Assembly (NCBI GenBank): GCA_016213675.1
Contig: JACQZW010000078.1
Location: 31,481 to 95,480, forward strand
DNA from: Acidobacteriota bacterium
GTDB taxonomy: Bacteria > Acidobacteriota > Thermoanaerobaculia > Thermoanaerobaculales > Thermoanaerobaculaceae
Direction of reading: 5' to 3'
Length of the DNA stretch: 64,000 nt
Shown: positions 8,438 to 17,527 of the stretch, piece after piece
How the letters are laid out: every line of letters starts with the position of its first letter
Position numbering within the stretch: position 1 is the first letter of the stretch
The notes under the pieces: model-generated
Seen by the model: the letters and a program-made list of their open reading frames with translations, nothing else
The model's database searches: none
What the model was told of the DNA's origin: nothing
Position numbers and translations under genes: made by a program

Positions 8438-9952
8438 TCACAGGTCGTGGCCGCAGTACGACAGGTTGAACGACTTGTTGCACAGCGGGAAGTCCGAGAT
8501 CTGCTGGCCGCGCAGGGCCATGGCCAGCCCGGACCAGTTGTGGAACGAGGGGTCGACGACCTTGGCGCGGGCGAAGCGGCCGTCGGCGCCGGTCACCGCG
8601 ACGTGGCAGACCTCGCCGCGCCACCCCTCGACCAGGCTGACCGCGACGGCGTCGGGCGCGAGGTCGCCGACGCCGACCCGCACCGGCCCGTCGGGCAGCG
8701 AGGCGAACTGCTCGCGGACGAACGCCGCGGAGCGCTGGACCTCGAGCCAGCGGACCCAGGCCCGAGCGGCCACGTCGCCGCTGTGCCAGGTGGAGACGGG
8801 AAGCTGGGCGAACCGGTAGATCCCGGCCGGGAACTCGGCGCGGGCGTCGATCTCCAACCCGCAGGCGCGGGCGGCGGGGCCGACCAGCCCGAGCTCGCCG
8901 GCCTGCCCGGCAGTCAGGGCGCCGGTTCCCTCGAAGCGGCTCTGGACGGACGGCGTGTCGAACATCAGCTCGACGGTCTCCCGGACGTCGCGCATCACGG
9001 TCGCGAGGCGCTCGAGCAGCTCGCCGGCCCGCGCCGGCTCGGCGTCGAAGCGGACGCCCCCGGGTCGGACCAGGCCGCGGCCGAAGCGGCTGCCGCAGAG
9101 CAGCGCCGTGAGGTTGAGGATCTCGCCGCGCAGCCGGCCGCAGTGCGACGCCGTCGGCAGGAACGCGACGTCGCCGGCGAGGGCGCCGAGGTCGCCGACG
9201 TGGTTGGCCATTCGCTCGAGCTCGAGCGCCGCGCCGCGCAACACCTGGGCGCGCGCCGGGATCGCCGTGCCGGCGAGCGCCTCGACCGCCTCGGCGTGGG
9301 CCGTGGCGTGGGCGACGCTGCTGTCGCCGGCGGCCGTCTCGACGAGGTGGACGGTGCGCGCGTCGGGGCCGCCGACGAGGGCGCGCTCGACGCCGCGGTG
9401 CTGGTAGCCGAGCGCGATCTCCAGGGTGAAGACCCGCTCGCCGTGGCAGTTGAAGCGGAAGTGCCCGGGCTCGATGACCCCGGCGTGGACCGGACCGACG
9501 GCGACCTCGTGGACCTCCTCGCCGGCGACCGCGACGAACGGCCGGACCGCCGGGAGGATCTCGGCGCCGGGGGAACGGCCCCAGGCGTCGCGGCCGCCGG
9601 CCGGGGCGGCGTGGAAGCGCACCGGCTCGAGGGCGGGGTGCCCGACGGGGACGACGCCGAGCTGCTCGGCGATCTCACGCTCGAACAGGTGGGCCTGGGG
9701 ACACGAGGGCGTGAGCGACGGATAGGTGGCGCCGACGGCCGTGGTCGTGACCGCGAGCAGCCCGGCGCCGGGGTCGGCCTGGACGGCGACGAGCTCGGCG
9801 CCGTCGGCGGTCGGCAGGCCGAACAGCGCGGCGAGCCGGCATCCGCCGGCGACACCCGCGACGAGGTCGTCACGGACGTCGTCCCACGGCAGCACCGGCA
9901 GCTCGCGCCGGGCCGCGCGCTCGCCGTTGGCGATGGGCAGGCCGGCGCGCAT
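8438..9952 (-). CDS. hydrogenase-like large subunit without [NiFe] ligands (Ehr type)
   Basis: A 504-residue fusion of a NuoC-like N-terminal part (residues 1-125) and a NuoD/HyfG-like part. GHFRFNCHGERVFTLEIALGYQHRGVERAL and AHATAHAEAVEAL align it with HycE/HyfG. Where real hydrogenases have RxCGxC it reads ETAAGDSSVAHA (205-216). The C-terminus, DFPLCNKSFNLSYCGHDL, has no DPCxxC. Without these four cysteines no Ni-Fe centre can form, which is the definition of energy-converting hydrogenase-related (Ehr) complexes. Its ATG overlaps the stop of the upstream antiporter gene by one base. Substrate unknown. Confidence 0.85.
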   Translation of the reverse strand: MRAGLPIANGERAARRELPVLPWDDVRDDLVAGVAGGCRLAALFGLPTADGAELVAVQADPGAGLLAVTTTAVGATYPSLTPSCPQAHLFEREIAEQLGVVPVGHPALEPVRFHAAPAGGRDAWGRSPGAEILPAVRPFVAVAGEEVHEVAVGPVHAGVIEPGHFRFNCHGERVFTLEIALGYQHRGVERALVGGPDARTVHLVETAAGDSSVAHATAHAEAVEALAGTAIPARAQVLRGAALELERMANHVGDLGALAGDVAFLPTASHCGRLRGEILNLTALLCGSRFGRGLVRPGGVRFDAEPARAGELLERLATVMRDVRETVELMFDTPSVQSRFEGTGALTAGQAGELGLVGPAARACGLEIDARAEFPAGIYRFAQLPVSTWHSGDVAARAWVRWLEVQRSAAFVREQFASLPDGPVRVGVGDLAPDAVAVSLVEGWRGEVCHVAVTGADGRFARAKVVDPSFHNWSGLAMALRGQQISDFPLCNKSFNLSYCGHDL

Positions 9953-11424
9953 CAGGCCCCTCCGAAGAGCCGCGCCGCCGCGTGCAGGAGCGACGCCAGC
10001 GGTGGCGGCACGACCACCCCGAGGAGGAGGACGAGCGCGCCGAGCAGCGCCGGCGGCACGAAGCTCAACGCGCGCTCCGGACCACCCGGGGCGGCCTTGC
10101 CCGTGCCGCCGCCGTGCGCCATCGCGAGCATGATCCGGCCCATCCCGACGAACACCACGGCGAGCAGCACGAGGGTGGTCACGGCCACGGCGGTCCGCCC
10201 GCCGTCGAAGGCGGCCTTGAGGATGACCAGCTCGCTCATGAACGGCCCGAACGGCGGCGAGCCGGTGATGGCGAACAGCCCCGCGATCCACAGGGCGCCG
10301 GTGATGGGCAGGCGCGCGGCCACCCCGCGGACGGTGGCCGTGGACTTGCTCTTGTAGGCGGCGACGATGTTCCCGGCGAGCAGGAAGAGCATCGCCTTGG
10401 TCAGCGAGTGGTTGACCGCGTGGAGCAGCGCGCCGAAGATCCCCGCGCCGCCGATGCCGATGCCGACGGCGAGGATGCCGATGTGCTCGACCGAGGAGTA
10501 CGCCAGCATCCGCTTGAAGTCGGCCTGGCCGACGATGAAGACAGCGGCCACCACCATCGAGACCAGGCCGAGCCCGGTCAGGAGGCCGCCGCCGAACTCC
10601 GCGAGGCCGGCCGGCACGAGGACCTGGTAGCCGCGCAGCACGGCGAGGAACGCGCAGTTGAGCAGCGCGCCGGAGAGCAGCGCCGAGACCACCGACGGCT
10701 ACTCGGCGTGGGCGTCGGGCAGCCAGGTGTGGAGCGGCGCCAGGCCCATCTTCGTGCCGTAGCCGACGAGGAGCAGGACGAACGCCGCCTTCAGCCAGCG
10801 GGCGTGGAACGCCGGGGCGCCGGCGATCAGCTCGCAGAGGACCATCGAGCCGGAGCCGGGCGCCCGGCCCGCCGCGGCGATGGCGAGGAAGAAGTTGCCG
10901 AGCAGGGCGACGGCGATGCCCACCGAGCAGATCAGCAGGTACTTCCAGGTCGCCTCGAGCGACCGGTGGTGGCGGTGGAAGAAGATCAGCGGGGCGCTGG
11001 CCAGCGTCGTCGCCTCGACCGCGACCCACAGCATGCCGAGGTGCTGGCTCACCGTCACCAGCGTCATGGTCGCGAGGAAGAAAAGGAGGCAGCCGGTGAG
11101 CACGGCCTCCGGGCCGTTGGCGAACAGCGTGCCCTCCTCGAAGTCCGCCCGCGGCGCGTGGGCCTCGCGGGCCAGGTAGCCGACCGCGTACAGGGCCGCG
11201 ACCGCGAACAGCACGCTGGTGACGGTGAGGAAGAGCAGCCCGGCGGGGTCGAGTGCGAACCAGCCGCCCCGGGAGGGCGCCGGCGTCTGCCACCACGACC
11301 GCGCCACCATGCCGAGATGCACGACGCCGACGGCGACCAGGAGCGCGCGGCGCGGGCTGTCGCGCCGCAGCAGCAGCGCCGCGAGACCGGCCAGCGCCGG
11401 CACCAGGACGAGTGCCGCGATCAC
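9952..11424 (-). CDS. HyfF/ND5-like antiporter subunit, interrupted by an in-frame TAG
   Basis: A proton-translocating subunit of the Mrp/NuoL/HyfF family, 490 residues if read through. The 5' part (10699-11424) ends at GTKMGLAPLHTWLPDAHAE followed by TAG at 10701-10699. The very next codons in the same frame give PSVVSALLSG, and the protein continues normally to 9952 (KRMLAYSSVEHIG, HAVNHSLTKAMLFL, GSPPFGPFMSE). In homologues the interrupted codon is the Ala of HAEAPS, so TAG replaces a GCN codon; GCG would need two changes. A GTG at 10692 could allow restart. Options are a nonsense mutation, a sequencing error or recoding. The start GTG overlaps the HyfE-like stop (GTGA). Confidence 0.8.
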
Positions 11425-12074
11425 GAGGCCTCGTCCCGCAGGCTCGTGAGGCGGTCGGCGTCGATGTGGTCGAACTCGCGGTTGATCTGGTAAATCATGA
11501 TCCCCATGATGAAGACGGCGACGAAGGCGTCGAGGAGCACGCCGAGCTCGACGGAGAGCGGCGCGTCCTCCGCCAGGGTCAGGCCGAACAGGTAGATGCC
11601 GTTCTCCACCACGAGGTAGCCGAGGACCTGGGTGATCGCCTTGCGGCGGGCGACGATCAGGAACAGCCCGACCAGCATGGTGAATAGGGCGACCGGCACG
11701 AGCAGCGGCGAGACGACCCCGGCCGGCAGGGGCAGGCGGGTGCCGATCCACAGCGAGGCGCCGAGCATGACGACGCCGACGAGGATCGAGGCGGTGAAGC
11801 CGACGAACGGCTCCATCTCCCGGCGCACGTCGGCGTCGCGCAGGGCGCGGCGGAGGAGCCACGGGAACAACACCGCCTTGACGCCGATGCTGCCGAGGGC
11901 GAGCGCCCAGCTCCGCCACGGCGCCCCCCAGCCGGCGTGCTCGGCCAGCGACAGGAGGCCGAGCAGGAGGCCCTGGAACGCGACCTGGCGGATGCACGAG
12001 CCGAGGCGGCTCGAGGCGAGGAGCATGAAGTCCACGAGGATCAGGCCGACGAGGAGGGTGTGTGCCTCGAACAT
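11421..12074 (-). CDS. HyfE-like membrane subunit of the Ehr complex
   Basis: A 217-residue hydrophobic protein with about six or seven helices. It resembles HyfE of hydrogenase-4, whose C-terminal part is NuoK-like (VLGYLVVENGIYLFGLTLAE, then a LGVLLDAFVAVFIMGIMIYQI helix). A short charged tail ends it. It sits between the NuoH-like and second antiporter-like genes and shares the junction TGATG with the gene upstream. It probably contributes to the proton path of the membrane arm. Confidence 0.8.
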   Translation of the reverse strand: MFEAHTLLVGLILVDFMLLASSRLGSCIRQVAFQGLLLGLLSLAEHAGWGAPWRSWALALGSIGVKAVLFPWLLRRALRDADVRREMEPFVGFTASILVGVVMLGASLWIGTRLPLPAGVVSPLLVPVALFTMLVGLFLIVARRKAITQVLGYLVVENGIYLFGLTLAEDAPLSVELGVLLDAFVAVFIMGIMIYQINREFDHIDADRLTSLRDEAS

Positions 12075-12988
12075 CACCACTCCGCCATCAGGGCGAGGCC
12101 GAGCGCGGCGAGCACCCCGGCGCTGACCAGCAGCGCCGGCACCCGGAGCAGCCTGAGCCTGGCCATCGTCGACTCGACGACGCCGACCAGCGCCGCCAGC
12201 GCGAGCAGGCCGGCGACGAAGGCGCCGAGGTCGATCCAGGGGTTGCCGCTGCGCACGGGCACGACGATCGAGACGACGAGGCCGCCGAGCAGCCACATCT
12301 TGAGCGCGGCGCCGAGCTCGACGAGGGCGAGGTCCGGTCCCGAGGAGTCGAGGACCATGACCTCGTGGATCATCGTCAGCTCGAGGTGCGTGGTCGGGTC
12401 GTCCACGGGGACCCGCGAGTTCTCGGCGAGGAACACGACGAACAGCGCGGCCGTGACGAGCGTGAGCGCCGCGGCGTCGTGCCGCCACGTCTCGCCCGAG
12501 ACCGCGCCGAGGATGGAGCCGAGCGAGAGCTCGTGGGCGTTCCGGGCCAGCGCGACGAGGGCGAGCAGCAGCGCCGGCTCGGCGAGGGCCGAGAACTGCA
12601 CCTCGCGACTCGCGCCCATGCCCTCGAACGCCGACCCGGTGTCGAGCGCCGCGAGCACGGTGGCGAAGCGCGCGAGGCCGAGCAGGTAGGCGAGGAGCAC
12701 GAAGTCGCCGGCGAAGCCGAACACCGCAGGGGCGCCGGCCATGGGGAGCAGGGCAAGCGCCCCGAGCACGGCGGCCAGCGAGACGACCGGCCCGGCGCGG
12801 AACACCCAGGTCGTCGTCTCGGAGTACACCGCGCCCTTGCGGAGCAGCTTGGCGAGGTCGAAGTAGCGCTGCAGCAGCGGGGCGCCGGTCCGCCCGGCGA
12901 AGAACGCCTTGGTCCGGGCGATCACGCCGTAGAGCAGCGGCGCGAGGAGGAGCGCGGCGCCGAGCCGGGCGAGGGCGGCGCCGGTCAC
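12074..12988 (-). CDS. HyfC/NuoH-like membrane subunit of the Ehr complex
   Basis: A 304-residue homologue of NuoH/HyfC/HycD, the subunit that joins the peripheral redox arm to the membrane arm. Visible signatures are GRTGAPLLQRYFDLAKLLRK (first loop), ALDTGSAFEGMGASREVQFSALAEP, and AENSRVPVDDPTTHLELTMIHE, the conserved acidic loop near the quinone/proton channel. About eight helices. The GTG start overlaps the stop of the HyfB-like gene by four bases. Conservation of the acidic loop argues the complex still pumps or conducts ions. Confidence 0.88.
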   Translation of the reverse strand: MTGAALARLGAALLLAPLLYGVIARTKAFFAGRTGAPLLQRYFDLAKLLRKGAVYSETTTWVFRAGPVVSLAAVLGALALLPMAGAPAVFGFAGDFVLLAYLLGLARFATVLAALDTGSAFEGMGASREVQFSALAEPALLLALVALARNAHELSLGSILGAVSGETWRHDAAALTLVTAALFVVFLAENSRVPVDDPTTHLELTMIHEVMVLDSSGPDLALVELGAALKMWLLGGLVVSIVVPVRSGNPWIDLGAFVAGLLALAALVGVVESTMARLRLLRVPALLVSAGVLAALGLALMAEW

Positions 12989-14976
12989 GAGGCCACCTTC
13001 CACACCAGCAGGACGAGCAGCGTGAGGGCGATGTAGAGGACGTAGAGCTGGACCCGGCCGTGCTGCAGCCAGCGCAGGCTGCCGAGCGCCTTCGCGGCGC
13101 CGGCGAACAGCGGGAGGTAGACCGCCCGGGCGGCGAGGTCCGCGGTGTGGCTCGCGAACGAGCCCGGGGCCGGGAAGGGTCCCTCCGGCACTGTCTCGTG
13201 CCGTTCGGTCCGCAGCAACGGGGAGAACAGGTCGACCAGCGGCTGGGCGAACGACGAGGCGGTGTACTGCATCCGCGGCGTCGGCGCCGCGTAGCCGCAG
13301 TCCCAGGTGCCCGCCCGGGTGACGGCCCGGCCGCGCAGGAGGAGGCGGCGCGCCAGCGCGAGCAGCGCCACGCCGGCGATCACGGCGAGGAAGACCCAGA
13401 CCACGGCGGTGACGGCGGCCGTCGCGCCGACCAGCGGGGCCTCCGCCGCCGGCACGCCGAGGGCGGTCGCGACCTGGGCGACCGCCGGGGCGACGAGGCG
13501 CAGCGCGAGCGGCGCCGCGAGCGCCACGGCGACGCAGGCGAGGGCGAGGAGCGCCATCGGCCCGCGCATTGCCCGTCCCACCTCGTGCGCGTCGCGCGCG
13601 CGGGTGCTCCTGGGCTCGCCGAGGACGACGACACCGAACGCCTTGGCGAAGCAGGCCACCGCGAGGCCGCCGATCAGGGCGAGGGCGGCGATCACGACGA
13701 GGGCGACGACGACGGCGCCGCGCGGCGCGACGGCGGCGGAGAAGGCGCCGAAGTAGACGAGGAACTCGCTGACGAAGCCGTTGAGAGGCGGCAGGCCGGA
13801 GATCGCCGCCGCCCCGACCAGGAACGTCCCGCCGGTCCACGGCATGCGGCGCAGCAGCCCGCCCTGGCGATCGAGATTGCGGCTGCCGGTCGCTTGGGCG
13901 ACGGCGCCCGCGCCGAGGAAGAGCAGCCCTTTGAAGAGCGCGTGGTTGAGGACGTGGAACAGCGCTCCCGCGAACCCCGCGAACGACACCACCGGCAGGC
14001 CGGCCGCCGCGCCGGTCACGCCGAGGCCGAGGCCAAGGGTGATGATGCCGATGTTCTCGACGCTGTGATACGCGAGCAGGCGCTTGAGGTCGTGCTGGGC
14101 CAGGGCGAAGAGGACCCCGAGGACCCCCGAGGCGGCGCCGATGCCGACCAGCGCCCCTCCCCACCACAGCCGCGGCGGCCCGAGCAGCGAGAGGACGAGG
14201 ATCAGCCCGAAGATCCCCATCTTGATCATCACGCCCGACATCAGCGCGGAGACGTGGGAGGGCGCCGCGGGGTGGGCCTCGGGCAGCCAGACGTGGAGGC
14301 CGAAGAAGCCGGCCTTGGTGCCGAAGCCGACGACGGCGAGGAGGAACACGGCGGTGGCGAGCGGCGAGCCGGCGAGCCCGGCCTGCCGCATGCGGTCGAA
14401 GTCCAGCGACCCGGCCGCCCGCCCGAGGAGCACGAACATCGCGAGCAGGAACGCGGTCCCGAGGTGCGTGGCCACGAGGTAGGTCCAGCCTGCCTCCCGC
14501 GCCTCCTCGCGCTCGTGCGAGAAGGTGACGAGGAAGTAGGCGGCGAGCGACATGACCTCCCAGGCGACGAGGAAGAGCACCGCGTTGCGGGCGAGGAGCA
14601 CCACGGCCATGGCGGCGAGGAGCGTGCAGAGGTGGAACCAGTGGGCGCCCAGCGAGTGATGCGCGGCCTCGTCGGCGAGATAGCGGGTGCCGTACACCGC
14701 GGCGAGCGCCGACAGGACGAAGAGCGGCACGAGGAAGATCGCGGCGAGCGGGTCGAGGCGGAGGACGATCGCGCCGTAGGGCACGTCCCACGCCCGGACC
14801 AGCTCCTCGGTCCGGGCGGTGAGGAGGACACGGCCCGCGGCGACGAGGCCGAGGACGGCCCCGGTGACCACGCCGGCGGCGGCGAGCCGGCTCGCCCTCG
14901 CCGGCGACCGGGACGCCGCCAGGGCGGCAATGCCGCCGGCCGCCACGCAGGCGATCCCGAGGAGCAGGAGGCCCAC
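12985..14976 (-). CDS. HyfB-like antiporter subunit of the Ehr complex
   Basis: A 663-residue proton-conducting subunit, the same size as HyfB/HycC. The central Proton_antipo_M domain shows AVLFLVAWEVMSLAAYFLV, GFGTKAGFFGLHVWLPEAHP, APSHVSALMSGVMIKMGI, LKRLLAYHSVENIGI and HVLNHALFKGLLFLGAG, with the expected Lys and Glu. The C-terminal extension WDCGYAAPTPRMQYTASSFA is typical of HyfB/HycC. It starts at a GTG overlapping the TAG of the regulator gene (TAGTG). This is the first structural gene of the operon and, unlike the second antiporter gene, is intact. Confidence 0.88.
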   Translation of the reverse strand: MGLLLLGIACVAAGGIAALAASRSPARASRLAAAGVVTGAVLGLVAAGRVLLTARTEELVRAWDVPYGAIVLRLDPLAAIFLVPLFVLSALAAVYGTRYLADEAAHHSLGAHWFHLCTLLAAMAVVLLARNAVLFLVAWEVMSLAAYFLVTFSHEREEAREAGWTYLVATHLGTAFLLAMFVLLGRAAGSLDFDRMRQAGLAGSPLATAVFLLAVVGFGTKAGFFGLHVWLPEAHPAAPSHVSALMSGVMIKMGIFGLILVLSLLGPPRLWWGGALVGIGAASGVLGVLFALAQHDLKRLLAYHSVENIGIITLGLGLGVTGAAAGLPVVSFAGFAGALFHVLNHALFKGLLFLGAGAVAQATGSRNLDRQGGLLRRMPWTGGTFLVGAAAISGLPPLNGFVSEFLVYFGAFSAAVAPRGAVVVALVVIAALALIGGLAVACFAKAFGVVVLGEPRSTRARDAHEVGRAMRGPMALLALACVAVALAAPLALRLVAPAVAQVATALGVPAAEAPLVGATAAVTAVVWVFLAVIAGVALLALARRLLLRGRAVTRAGTWDCGYAAPTPRMQYTASSFAQPLVDLFSPLLRTERHETVPEGPFPAPGSFASHTADLAARAVYLPLFAGAAKALGSLRWLQHGRVQLYVLYIALTLLVLLVWKVAS

Positions 14977-15683
14977 TACGGCGCTCCCGCCCCGGCGTGG
15001 GCCGACCGCTGGGCCATCGCCTCGTCGAGCCGTCCGGCGGCGGCGAGGATCTCGTCGCGGCTCGCCTGGCGGACGATCAGCGCCTTGAAGTCGGCGTCGC
15101 GGAGGGCGAAGGCGATCCGCGACAGGAGCTGCAAATGCGCCCGGGCGGTCGGGCTGACCAGGGAGAAGAGCGCGTGGACCGGCTGGCCGTCGAGGGCGCC
15201 GAAGTCGACCGGCCGCTCGAGGAAGCCGAGGGTGATCGTCGGCCGGTCGGTGTGCAGGACGATGGGGCTGCGCGGATGGGGGATCGCGATGCCGTCGCCG
15301 ATGCCGGTGGACTGCAGCGCCTCGCGGGCGAGCAGGACACGGAGGAGGAAGTCCCGGCTGACCTCCTCGGGCAGGCGCATGACCTCGACGAGGGCCTGCA
15401 GCACGGTGGACTTGTCGTGGCCGCCGAGCCGGTAGTAGATGCCGCCGTCGCGCAGCGCCTGCGCGAAACCTGCGGGGAGCGCGGCCGCGCTCTCGGGCTC
15501 GGCGAAGAGGTCGGCGGAGACGTTGATCCGCTGCGCGCTCGCCCACTCGAGCAGCTCGGCGCGGTTGAAGCGGAACTGGTCGTTGACGCGATAGGCCGGT
15601 AGCCTCCCCTGGCTGATCCAGCGGTAGACCGTCTTCTCGGAAACCTCCAACAGCCTCGACACGTCGCGCACCGTGAGCTGCAT
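14976..15683 (-). CDS. excisionase-type HTH fused to a PTS EIIA domain
   Basis: A 235-residue probable regulator. Residues 1-52 are a MerR/excisionase-like HTH ([34 protein letters not shown]). Residues about 80-225 are a fructose/nitrogen-type PTS EIIA domain with the phosphorylatable histidine in [10 protein letters not shown]. The ATG at 15683 has GGAGGG in front; an upstream in-frame start lacks this. It is the first gene of the Ehr operon and overlaps the next gene by one base, so it may link the complex to PTS-type nitrogen or carbon signalling. No EI or HPr gene is in the window. Confidence 0.8.
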   Translation of the reverse strand: MQLTVRDVSRLLEVSEKTVYRWISQGRLPAYRVNDQFRFNRAELLEWASAQRINVSADLFAEPESAAALPAGFAQALRDGGIYYRLGGHDKSTVLQALVEVMRLPEEVSRDFLLRVLLAREALQSTGIGDGIAIPHPRSPIVLHTDRPTITLGFLERPVDFGALDGQPVHALFSLVSPTARAHLQLLSRIAFALRDADFKALIVRQASRDEILAAAGRLDEAMAQRSAHAGAGAP

Positions 15684-15840
15684 GACGCCCTCCGCGGCGA
15701 TTCTCGGACGATGGACAACCCTGGACATCTTCACCCTCGTATCCACTGATGTCAAACCCTCGAGACAGCCGGTGCTCGATCCGGCCGGGCGGCCGGGACG
15801 CCGGCCTAAGCTACAATTTCCCTTCGTTGTGGAGGGCCGG

Positions 15841-17136
15841 ATGAGAGACGCCGAGATTCGCGAGCTGCCGCAACTGATCGGTCAGGAGGTGAGGGTCCGG
15901 GGCTGGCTGTACAACGCACGCTCCTCGGGCAAGCTGCGCTTCCTGGTGGTGCGCGACGGCTCGGGCTACCTCCAGGCGGTGGTGTTCAAGCCCTCGGCGA
16001 GCGAGACGCTGTGGAACGACGCCGAGCGGCTCACCCAGGAGTCGTCGCTGTGGGTCGTCGGCACGGTCAAGGAGGACGGCCGCGCGCCCGGCGGCGTCGA
16101 GCTCGGCGTCAGCGAGCTCGGCATCGTCAGCCTGTGCCCGGAGTACCCGATCACCCCGAAGGAGCACGGCCCCGACTTCCTGCTCAACAACCGTCACCTG
16201 TGGCTGCGCTCGAAGCGCCAGCACGCGGTCATGCGGGTGCGCAACGAGATCGTCTTCGGCATCCGCGACTTCTTCTACCAGCGCAACTACGTCAACATCG
16301 ACTCGCCGATCCTCACCCCGGCGGCGTGCGAGGGGACCTCGACGCTGTTCTCGACCGACTACTTCGGCGACACCGCGTACCTTTCACAGTCCGGCCAGCT
16401 CTACCTCGAGCCGGCGGCGGCGGCGCACGGCAAGGTGTACTGCTTCGGGCCGACGTTCCGTGCCGAGAAGTCGAAGACCCGCCGGCACCTCATGGAGTTC
16501 TGGATGGTCGAGCCCGAGGTCGCGTGGATGCACTTCGACGGCCTTCTCGACCTCGCCGAGGAGTTCGTCTCGAGCCTCGTCGCTCGCGTCCTCGACCGCT
16601 GCGCCGACGAGCTCGCCTGGCTCGAGCGCGACGTCGCCAAGCTGGCCCCGGCGGCCGAGCGGCCCTACCCGCGCATCGACTACGGCGACGCCGTCGAGCG
16701 GCTGAAGGCCAAGGGGTTCCCCGCCCAGTTCGGCGACGACTTCGGCGGCGACGAGGAGACCGCGCTCGCCGACGACGCCGGCAAGCCGACGATGATCACC
16801 CGCTACCCGGCGGCGATCAAGGCGTTCTACATGGAGCCGGACCCGACCGATCCGGCGCGGGCGCTCGCGGTGGACATGATCGCCCCCGAGGGGTACGGCG
16901 AGATCATCGGCGGCAGCGAGCGCATCTCGTCGTACGACAAGCTCGAGCAGCGCATCGCCGAGCACGGCCTGCCGCGCCAGGCGTTCGAGTGGTACCTCGA
17001 CGTCCGCAAGTACGGCGCCTTCCCGCACTCGGGGTTCGGCATGGGGATCGAGCGGGTGGTGTCGTGGATGTGCGGGCTGTCGCACCTCCGCGAGGCGATC
17101 CCCTACCCGAGAATGCTGAATCGTCTGTATCCCTAG
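15841..17136 (+). CDS. asnS: asparagine--tRNA ligase
   Basis: A 431-residue class IIb aminoacyl-tRNA synthetase that charges tRNA-Asn. An OB-fold anticodon-binding domain (residues about 15-105: [22 protein letters not shown]) precedes the catalytic core, with motif 2 in [16 protein letters not shown] (the AsnRS form) and motif 3 in [15 protein letters not shown]. The ATG is preceded by GGAGGG and a TACAAT -10 box at 15812-15817. It is divergent from the Ehr operon. The last 391 bases (16746-17136) are duplicated at 19881-20270. Confidence 0.95.
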   Translation: MRDAEIRELPQLIGQEVRVRGWLYNARSSGKLRFLVVRDGSGYLQAVVFKPSASETLWNDAERLTQESSLWVVGTVKEDGRAPGGVELGVSELGIVSLCPEYPITPKEHGPDFLLNNRHLWLRSKRQHAVMRVRNEIVFGIRDFFYQRNYVNIDSPILTPAACEGTSTLFSTDYFGDTAYLSQSGQLYLEPAAAAHGKVYCFGPTFRAEKSKTRRHLMEFWMVEPEVAWMHFDGLLDLAEEFVSSLVARVLDRCADELAWLERDVAKLAPAAERPYPRIDYGDAVERLKAKGFPAQFGDDFGGDEETALADDAGKPTMITRYPAAIKAFYMEPDPTDPARALAVDMIAPEGYGEIIGGSERISSYDKLEQRIAEHGLPRQAFEWYLDVRKYGAFPHSGFGMGIERVVSWMCGLSHLREAIPYPRMLNRLYP

Positions 17137-17527
17137 CGCCGCGCCAGCCCCGACGAACCCGAGTCTCTCGTAGGGGCGGGGCTTGTCCCCGCCCGTCGCC
17201 AAGCTGGCAGGTGCGACGACGGGCGGCCGCGAGGGCCGCCCCTACGAAAGACGCTCCTTGCGGCTGGCCCAATCCGGGCGGCGCCGCTGCCGCGGGCAGA
17301 AACCTGCCGGGCGGATCAGTCGATCGCGGCAGCCTGGCGGCGGCCTCGCCGATGATCGTCAGCTTGTGCAGGGTTGCGCTGCGCCTTGCCGAACAGGGCA
17401 AGCTCGCGGACGGAGTGCCGCCGGCACGGGCGCTCCAGCGCGTCCCTCGGAGTAGTGTCCGCTTGAGTGGTGTATGAGCGCGTCGTCGTCGTAGGGGAGC
17501 GAGCCTGTGGGTCCCCGTGGCCGCGCA
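17137..17527. other. gap between asnS and the CARDB-like gene
   Basis: 391 bases without a credible gene. It holds palindromic element A (17169-17246) and then a 50-base stretch (about 17254-17304, CGGCTGGCCCAATCCGGGCG and onward) repeated almost exactly at 20426-20475 after the asnS copy. Nothing else is recognised in the remainder. Confidence 0.6.
17169..17246. repeat. palindromic MITE-like element A
   Basis: 78 bases bounded by CGTAGGGGCGG and CCGCCCCTACG-type inverted ends, with an inner GGTGCGACGAC core. Element B after the asnS copy (20320-20404) has the same layout and a near-identical core. A related half element is at 62447-62476. Confidence 0.7.

Noticed and set aside
8438..9952. 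Functional [NiFe] hydrogenase large subunit
   Set aside because: All four nickel-ligand cysteines are missing from the expected positions.
7529..10357. 942-codon plus-strand frame across the Ehr operon
   Set aside because: Antisense to three genes with clear family motifs; composition is typical of GC-rich shadows.
13060..15435. 791-codon plus-strand frame
   Set aside because: Antisense shadow of the HyfB-like and regulator genes; repetitive Arg/Glu/Gly composition.
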